Below are positions 2,819-6,555 of a stretch of 6,555 nt of DNA, piece by piece; position 1 is the stretch's first letter; each line of letters begins with the position of its first letter. This DNA comes from Armatimonadota bacterium (GTDB lineage Bacteria; Armatimonadota; Armatimonadia; Armatimonadales; Armatimonadaceae), in assembly GCA_014379275.1 (NCBI GenBank), contig JACMMA010000027.1, forward strand, positions 1 to 6,555, written 5' to 3'. The translations under genes and the position numbers were made by a program. Below the pieces are notes generated by a model. The model saw only the letters and a list, made by a program, of their open reading frames with translations. It did no database searches and was not told the DNA's origin.

Positions 2819-4447
2819 CTACTCGGCGGTGCGGTTCGGGACGATGCGCCGCTCCTGCTCGGCGACATCCTCCTGAACCGAACGGTTCGCCTTTCCGAAA
2901 CTGGTCAGGAACGATACGCTCGGGGTGAAGAAGAATTCGCCCCCGCGCAGACGCACGACATCCCCGAAGTTGAAGGGCACTTTGGCGGTGGCGTCGTCAT
3001 AACGTAGCGGCCACTGGTGCAACAGGGGGGTTGCGGGACTGCCGTCGGCGAAGTCTTCCGCCTGCGCGTTCACGTCGCCCGCGGTAGTCTGCCCGATGAT
3101 CGGGTCGATCCCGGTAAAGTCCGGCGGGGTAGCACTGGCGAAATCCACCGCGTTCACCCACGCTTTTTGCATAAACCCGAATTGATCCGGGATGCTCCCC
3201 TGGTAACACTGGAACAATAAACCGACTTCGCCCTCGATAGCCGGATTCAGTTCCCCGGTGTCCGTCAGTCCGGGGCGGATCAATTGCCCCATCGCGTTTG
3301 TTTCGCGGTCGCCGTAGGTGATCCCGCGCCGCGTGATGCGTCGCCCTTGCTCCCCGGCGTCTGTTTGAGCGATGGCGTCCGGGTCGGTCAGCCCGGGGAT
3401 CCGGACGCGCGCGGTGTCGCCGCGTGGGTTCGTTTTTCGGATGTGCGCCTGGAACGGGCAACGGGCAGCCTGCAAGTCGTCGTGGTAGTTGAAGTCGTTG
3501 AAGTCGCGGAACTGTATCGCCTGCTCGGAACCGGAGCGTTCCACCGGGACCCCGTTCTCGAAACGACCTATTACCAGTGCCCCCGCCCGTTCCTCCTCCA
3601 CCCCTTGCAAGCCCAGCTCCGCCACCAGTTCTTTTTCCAGCGTCTTGAATTTCAGCACGTCCTGTTCCAGTTTGCGGTACACCAGGTACGAACCGAAACT
3701 TTCCGGGGCGGGCGCGAACGGATCGGGGACCAGTGCGAGACGGAGCGGCGCAGACGGGTCCCATTCCGACGTGCCGAACCGCTCCCGTTCCTCGGAAACG
3801 TCTTTCCGGTAAAAGAGGGGTTGGCTCACCCCGTCCCGATACCCGAAATGCTCTAAAGGTTGGTTACTCTCGTCCCGGATTCCGACGCCTTCCTGCTCGA
3901 AATGGTGATCGAGAATCCCCTGCGCGTCCAGGTCTGTTTTGACGCGGTCCAGCACCTGCCGTAGTCGGATCGGGTCTTCGTCGGCGAGCAACACGAGCAC
4001 GTGAATATCGTCCGCGCCGAACTCCCAGCCTGTCGGCGCGGGGTCTTTGAGTTCCGCCGCCGCCTTCATCCCGGCGGCGAACGTCACCCCGGTAGTGAGC
4101 GACGGGTCCCGCCGTTCCACGAACGCGTTCGTGTCGTATTTCAAATAGCGGTATCCCTCGGCACTAAGCGACACGGTGGCGAAGATGCGTCCCGAGAGCC
4201 CGTTGGCTTTGAACTCCGCGCTTTCGTGCAACTGGCGTAGCGCGGACGTCACGTAACGGCGGCTGAAATCGCCGAGCCATCTCCTGACCGCCCCCTGGTA
4301 GTCCGGCTTGAACGTCAGAAACAGGTCCACCGTATGGTTGCGCCCGTGCGACTTGAGAATATTGCCTTGCAGATGGGCGAGGAGCGGCACGAAATCGGGG
4401 TCGGTCGGCTCGATCGGGGCGGATAACAGGTCGATGTCCACTGGCAT
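2819..4447 (-). CDS. DyP-type haem peroxidase
   Basis: Dye-decolourising peroxidase family: haem enzymes that use H2O2 to oxidise dyes, phenols and other bulky substrates. The protein is 542 aa, at the long end of the family like the fungal and class C/D members, and begins LLAHLQGNILKSHGRNH, typical of those classes. GYRDG (202-206) is the family GXXDG motif, with Asp205 as the proposed acid-base residue. CPFQAHIRKTNPR (330-342) carries His335, the likely proximal haem ligand. RRGITYG (373-379) supplies the probable distal Arg. GLLFQCYQGSIPDQFGFMQKAWVN (409-432) and FFFTPSVSFLTSF (505-517) are conserved C-terminal blocks. The start at ATG 4447 is set by AAGGAA 9 nt upstream; a longer open frame is an Arg-rich shadow of the upstream gene. 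No signal or Tat peptide, so probably cytoplasmic unless cargo of an encapsulin, which is not seen here. Stop TAG. It lies 29 nt after the GMC gene, so they are probably translated from one mRNA. Confidence 0.95.
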   Translation of the reverse strand: MPVDIDLLSAPIEPTDPDFVPLLAHLQGNILKSHGRNHTVDLFLTFKPDYQGAVRRWLGDFSRRYVTSALRQLHESAEFKANGLSGRIFATVSLSAEGYRYLKYDTNAFVERRDPSLTTGVTFAAGMKAAAELKDPAPTGWEFGADDIHVLVLLADEDPIRLRQVLDRVKTDLDAQGILDHHFEQEGVGIRDESNQPLEHFGYRDGVSQPLFYRKDVSEERERFGTSEWDPSAPLRLALVPDPFAPAPESFGSYLVYRKLEQDVLKFKTLEKELVAELGLQGVEEERAGALVIGRFENGVPVERSGSEQAIQFRDFNDFNYHDDLQAARCPFQAHIRKTNPRGDTARVRIPGLTDPDAIAQTDAGEQGRRITRRGITYGDRETNAMGQLIRPGLTDTGELNPAIEGEVGLLFQCYQGSIPDQFGFMQKAWVNAVDFASATPPDFTGIDPIIGQTTAGDVNAQAEDFADGSPATPLLHQWPLRYDDATAKVPFNFGDVVRLRGGEFFFTPSVSFLTSFGKANRSVQEDVAEQERRIVPNRTAE

Positions 4448-4455
4448 GAGATAAG

Positions 4456-4461
4456 TTCCTT
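4456..4461 (-). promoter_or_regulatory. Ribosome binding site of the DyP peroxidase gene
   Basis: Minus-strand AAGGAA in the 29-nt gap after the GMC gene, about 8-9 nt before ATG at 4447. It supports the MPVDIDLL start. Confidence 0.65.
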
Positions 4462-4476
4462 TTCGGTTCGTCTTGT

Positions 4477-6555
4477 TTACAGGCTCCGGATGCGGATATT
4501 GCGGAATTGCACGACGTCGGTATGGCACTGGAGCGCGAGGAAGCCCTCGGCTAGTTTCGGCGGTGTGGGCACGGTCGCCGCGCAGACAGTTGCTCCGTTG
4601 AGCACGACCGTCACGCGGTCCCCTTGCGCGGTGATTTCCATCGCGTTCCAGTAGCCAGGGTGTCCGTCCTGGCGCGGACTGATCGCCTTCGCCGCCCAAC
4701 GCGTCGCCGGGGCGACTTGATAGACCGCGCCCGTCTTTTCGCGGAAGCCTCCGTAGATCGCCTGCGGGGTCCGCCCGCCGTCGAAGTTTTTCGCGCTCTC
4801 GTCTATCTGCACCTCGGTGCAGGCGACATAGAAGGCGTCGGTGATCGGCTGACCGGGCGCGGGCGGTTGCGGCGTTCGCAGGAAGATGCCGGCGTTCGCG
4901 CCGGGAGCGAACGCCTTCCATTCGAGCCGGAGCACGAAGTTTCGGAACGTTCGCGAATTAAACCAGAGCAGACCGAGAACGCTGTCGAACCCAAATTGCC
5001 CCGCCTGGAGAATGGGCGCACTGTCGGAGAACCCGGCCAGCCCCGCGAAGTTTGCCGTGCCCGCCCGCGACCACTGCGGCTCGATCGCCCCGCCGAAAAG
5101 GTAGGTGAAGCCGGGGTCGATTCGGACTTCGGGCGCGGTTTCGTACCGGGCGACGATGCTGCGCGCCATCTTCCGGGCGAGGGCGAGGGCGGTCGGAACC
5201 GGGTTCGCGCTCCCCCCGGTCGGGAATAGCGCCTGGTCCGCACAGTAGGCGTTCGAAACGTGATGGAACCGCCCGTTACTGTCGGTCACCGAACGTTCCG
5301 GGTCGTCGCCCATCCAGAGCGTCCCGCACTCGTGGTAGGTCGTGCCAAGGCCGTTCTCGTTCGTGGCTTCCGGCAAAAACTTGATGATTCCGTTGTCGTC
5401 CGTGCGACCGGATTCCGCTATCCCCGTGTTCGCCATCGCGGCGACGAAGGCGAACGCGGCGGCGCGGGCGGCCTGGCGCATCTCCTGGGCCTCCGGCGTA
5501 TCCACCATTTTGACGAACGCTTCCGGGCGACCGAAGGCATCCCGCGCGAACGGGCTGGCATCCATGTAACTCGCCGTGGCCGAGCGGGCTTGCCCCATTC
5601 CGACCGGAGCATCCGGATCGCCGAAATATTCGCAACAGGTGCGTATGCCGAACGTCAGCCATTCTTTGCTCGGGTTCTTCAATGCGGCGACACGCTCCCG
5701 CAGTTTGTCCTCGTTCGGGACGAGTTGATACAGAAAGTTCTCGGCGGTGTTGTCCGAGTTCGTCGTCGCGTAAAACTGGAAATGGAAACGACCGACTTTG
5801 TTCGCGGAGCCGAGGTTACGCGCCGTCCCTTCGACATGCAGTGCCGCCGCTTGTAGTACTTCCCCGACGAGCGTGGGGTCGACCGCGTTCCGGCGCACCT
5901 GCCAGAGGTAGTCGTCGCGCACATGCACCATCAGGTTCGCGCCCATCCGCTCGGTCATGATCGGTGCGGGGCGCGGGAACGAGTTCAGGGCGAGCCGCGT
6001 GGAATTGATCGCGTTCCCGGCGAGAATCACCTGCGCCGACGGTTTCAGTGCCAGCCGTTGCACCGAGGCGGTTCCCGGTTCCACCGGGTTCATCAGCGCG
6101 ATATCGATTGCTACCACGCGCCCCTGCTCCGTGACGAGGTTCAGCACCTTCGCCCGCGGGACGAGAAACAGACGGCGCGCGGCGTCATTGTCGCCCGCCT
6201 CGCTCGCCGCGTCGCGTATGGCCTCGATCAGGAGGGGCAGACTGCTGAACTTGTTCGGGCTGAAAAGACCGGAAAACTCGCTGGTGACCTTGACCGCGAT
6301 CGGCGGCGGCAACACCCGGTCTATCGTCGTCCCGTCCGTCAGAAAGCCGCTCAGGTTGCCGACGTTGCCCGCGAGGACGCTCTTCGCCCGGTCCAGTACG
6401 CTCTTATACAGAGTGCCGAAGATAAACCCATCCGAAACCGCCGACCCGATCTCGGACTCGACGAACGGGTAACCGTCCTCGCTGTTCAAAAAATCCACGG
6501 CGTCGCGGGGCCACAGCGGGTCCTGAAGGTCCGCGGCGGTGTAGCGCGGCGTCCA
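4477..6555 (-). CDS. GMC-family FAD oxidoreductase fused to a C-terminal DUF1080 domain (5' end beyond window)
   Basis: 692 C-terminal residues; the frame is open to the right edge, so the FAD-binding N-terminus and start are outside. Residues about 1-450 of the fragment match the substrate-binding and C-terminal parts of glucose-methanol-choline oxidoreductases. LAGNAINSTRLAL is the conserved block after FAD binding. YHECGTLWMG has the active-site His408, and GSANPVPT (448-455) has the second active-site residue, Asn451. From about residue 480 a DUF1080 (3-keto-disaccharide hydrolase/LamG-like fold) follows: GLLWFNSRTFRNFVLRLEWK, ANAGIFLRTP, EVQIDE, YWNAMEITAQGDRVTVVLNG and a terminal VQFRNIRIRSL. 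GMC glucoside-3-dehydrogenases make 3-keto-glycosides and DUF1080 enzymes cleave them, so one chain may do both steps; this is inference. Oxidase activity would give H2O2 for the next gene's peroxidase. No export signal can be judged without the N-terminus. Confidence 0.92.
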   Translation of the reverse strand, partial: WTPRYTAADLQDPLWPRDAVDFLNSEDGYPFVESEIGSAVSDGFIFGTLYKSVLDRAKSVLAGNVGNLSGFLTDGTTIDRVLPPPIAVKVTSEFSGLFSPNKFSSLPLLIEAIRDAASEAGDNDAARRLFLVPRAKVLNLVTEQGRVVAIDIALMNPVEPGTASVQRLALKPSAQVILAGNAINSTRLALNSFPRPAPIMTERMGANLMVHVRDDYLWQVRRNAVDPTLVGEVLQAAALHVEGTARNLGSANKVGRFHFQFYATTNSDNTAENFLYQLVPNEDKLRERVAALKNPSKEWLTFGIRTCCEYFGDPDAPVGMGQARSATASYMDASPFARDAFGRPEAFVKMVDTPEAQEMRQAARAAAFAFVAAMANTGIAESGRTDDNGIIKFLPEATNENGLGTTYHECGTLWMGDDPERSVTDSNGRFHHVSNAYCADQALFPTGGSANPVPTALALARKMARSIVARYETAPEVRIDPGFTYLFGGAIEPQWSRAGTANFAGLAGFSDSAPILQAGQFGFDSVLGLLWFNSRTFRNFVLRLEWKAFAPGANAGIFLRTPQPPAPGQPITDAFYVACTEVQIDESAKNFDGGRTPQAIYGGFREKTGAVYQVAPATRWAAKAISPRQDGHPGYWNAMEITAQGDRVTVVLNGATVCAATVPTPPKLAEGFLALQCHTDVVQFRNIRIRSL

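Noticed and set aside
1910..3007. 365-codon plus-strand open frame
   Set aside because: It is antisense to the 210-aa gene and the end of the peroxidase gene, has no recognisable family content, and starts at TTG without a good ribosome binding site. The minus-strand frames carry clear family motifs.
4448..4921. N-terminal extension of the peroxidase frame by 158 codons
   Set aside because: It overlaps the end of the GMC-DUF1080 gene, is Arg-rich shadow sequence, and the ATG at 4447 has its own ribosome binding site and a family-typical N-terminus.
1..6555. CRISPR array or insertion sequence
   Set aside because: No regularly spaced identical repeats and no transposase-like frame or paired terminal inverted repeats were seen. 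The regular spacing at the left end is tRNA genes.

Overview
The window looks bacterial: G+C-rich DNA with Shine-Dalgarno-led genes. The GMC oxidoreductase-DUF1080 fusion and the G+C-rich palindromic spacers suggest a member of the Planctomycetes (Gemmata-like). That placement is an inference from family knowledge, not from any search. Everything I can support lies on the minus strand, so transcription runs from right to left.

Right part (2042-6555). Three co-directional genes form a probable operon. First is the 3' part of a large FAD-dependent GMC oxidoreductase with a DUF1080/3-keto-glycoside hydrolase-type domain fused at its C-terminus; its 5' end lies beyond the window. After 29 nt comes a complete DyP-type haem peroxidase of 542 aa. 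After a further 144 nt, which hold a perfect 12-bp hairpin, comes a 210-aa protein I do not recognise. A plausible division of labour is that the GMC domain oxidises a sugar or alcohol, the fused domain cleaves the keto-glycoside, and the peroxidase consumes any H2O2 released.

Middle part (1572-2041). No convincing gene. It holds a hairpin just after the 210-aa gene and a 14-bp inverted repeat just ahead of the tRNAs. Any promoter for the tRNA array should lie here, but I could not identify one with confidence.

Left part (1-1571). A dense array of 16 tRNA genes, all on the minus strand, with spacers of 4-62 nt. In transcription order: Glu(TTC), Tyr(GTA), Gly(GCC), Gly(TCC), Asp(GTC), Thr(TGT), Lys(TTT), Arg(GCG), Ser(TGA), Ser(GCT), Asn(GTT), Gln(TTG), Val(TAC), Cys(GCA), Ala(TGC), Leu(TAG). 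The last lacks two 3' bases at the window edge. They serve 14 amino acids with only G- or T-starting anticodons, and the 15 whose 3' flank is visible encode no CCA. The layout resembles the tRNA arrays of plasmids, integrative elements and large phages.

Several of these tRNAs are structurally odd, and they are the most interesting content here. The Gly(TCC) gene has a palindromic insertion of about 31 nt inside the T-loop with all stems intact. The two Ser tRNAs have an 8-bp acceptor, 4-bp T-stem and long D-stem with a 4-nt loop, resembling selenocysteine tRNA or allo-tRNAs but with ordinary serine anticodons. The Cys(GCA) tRNA has a long variable arm.
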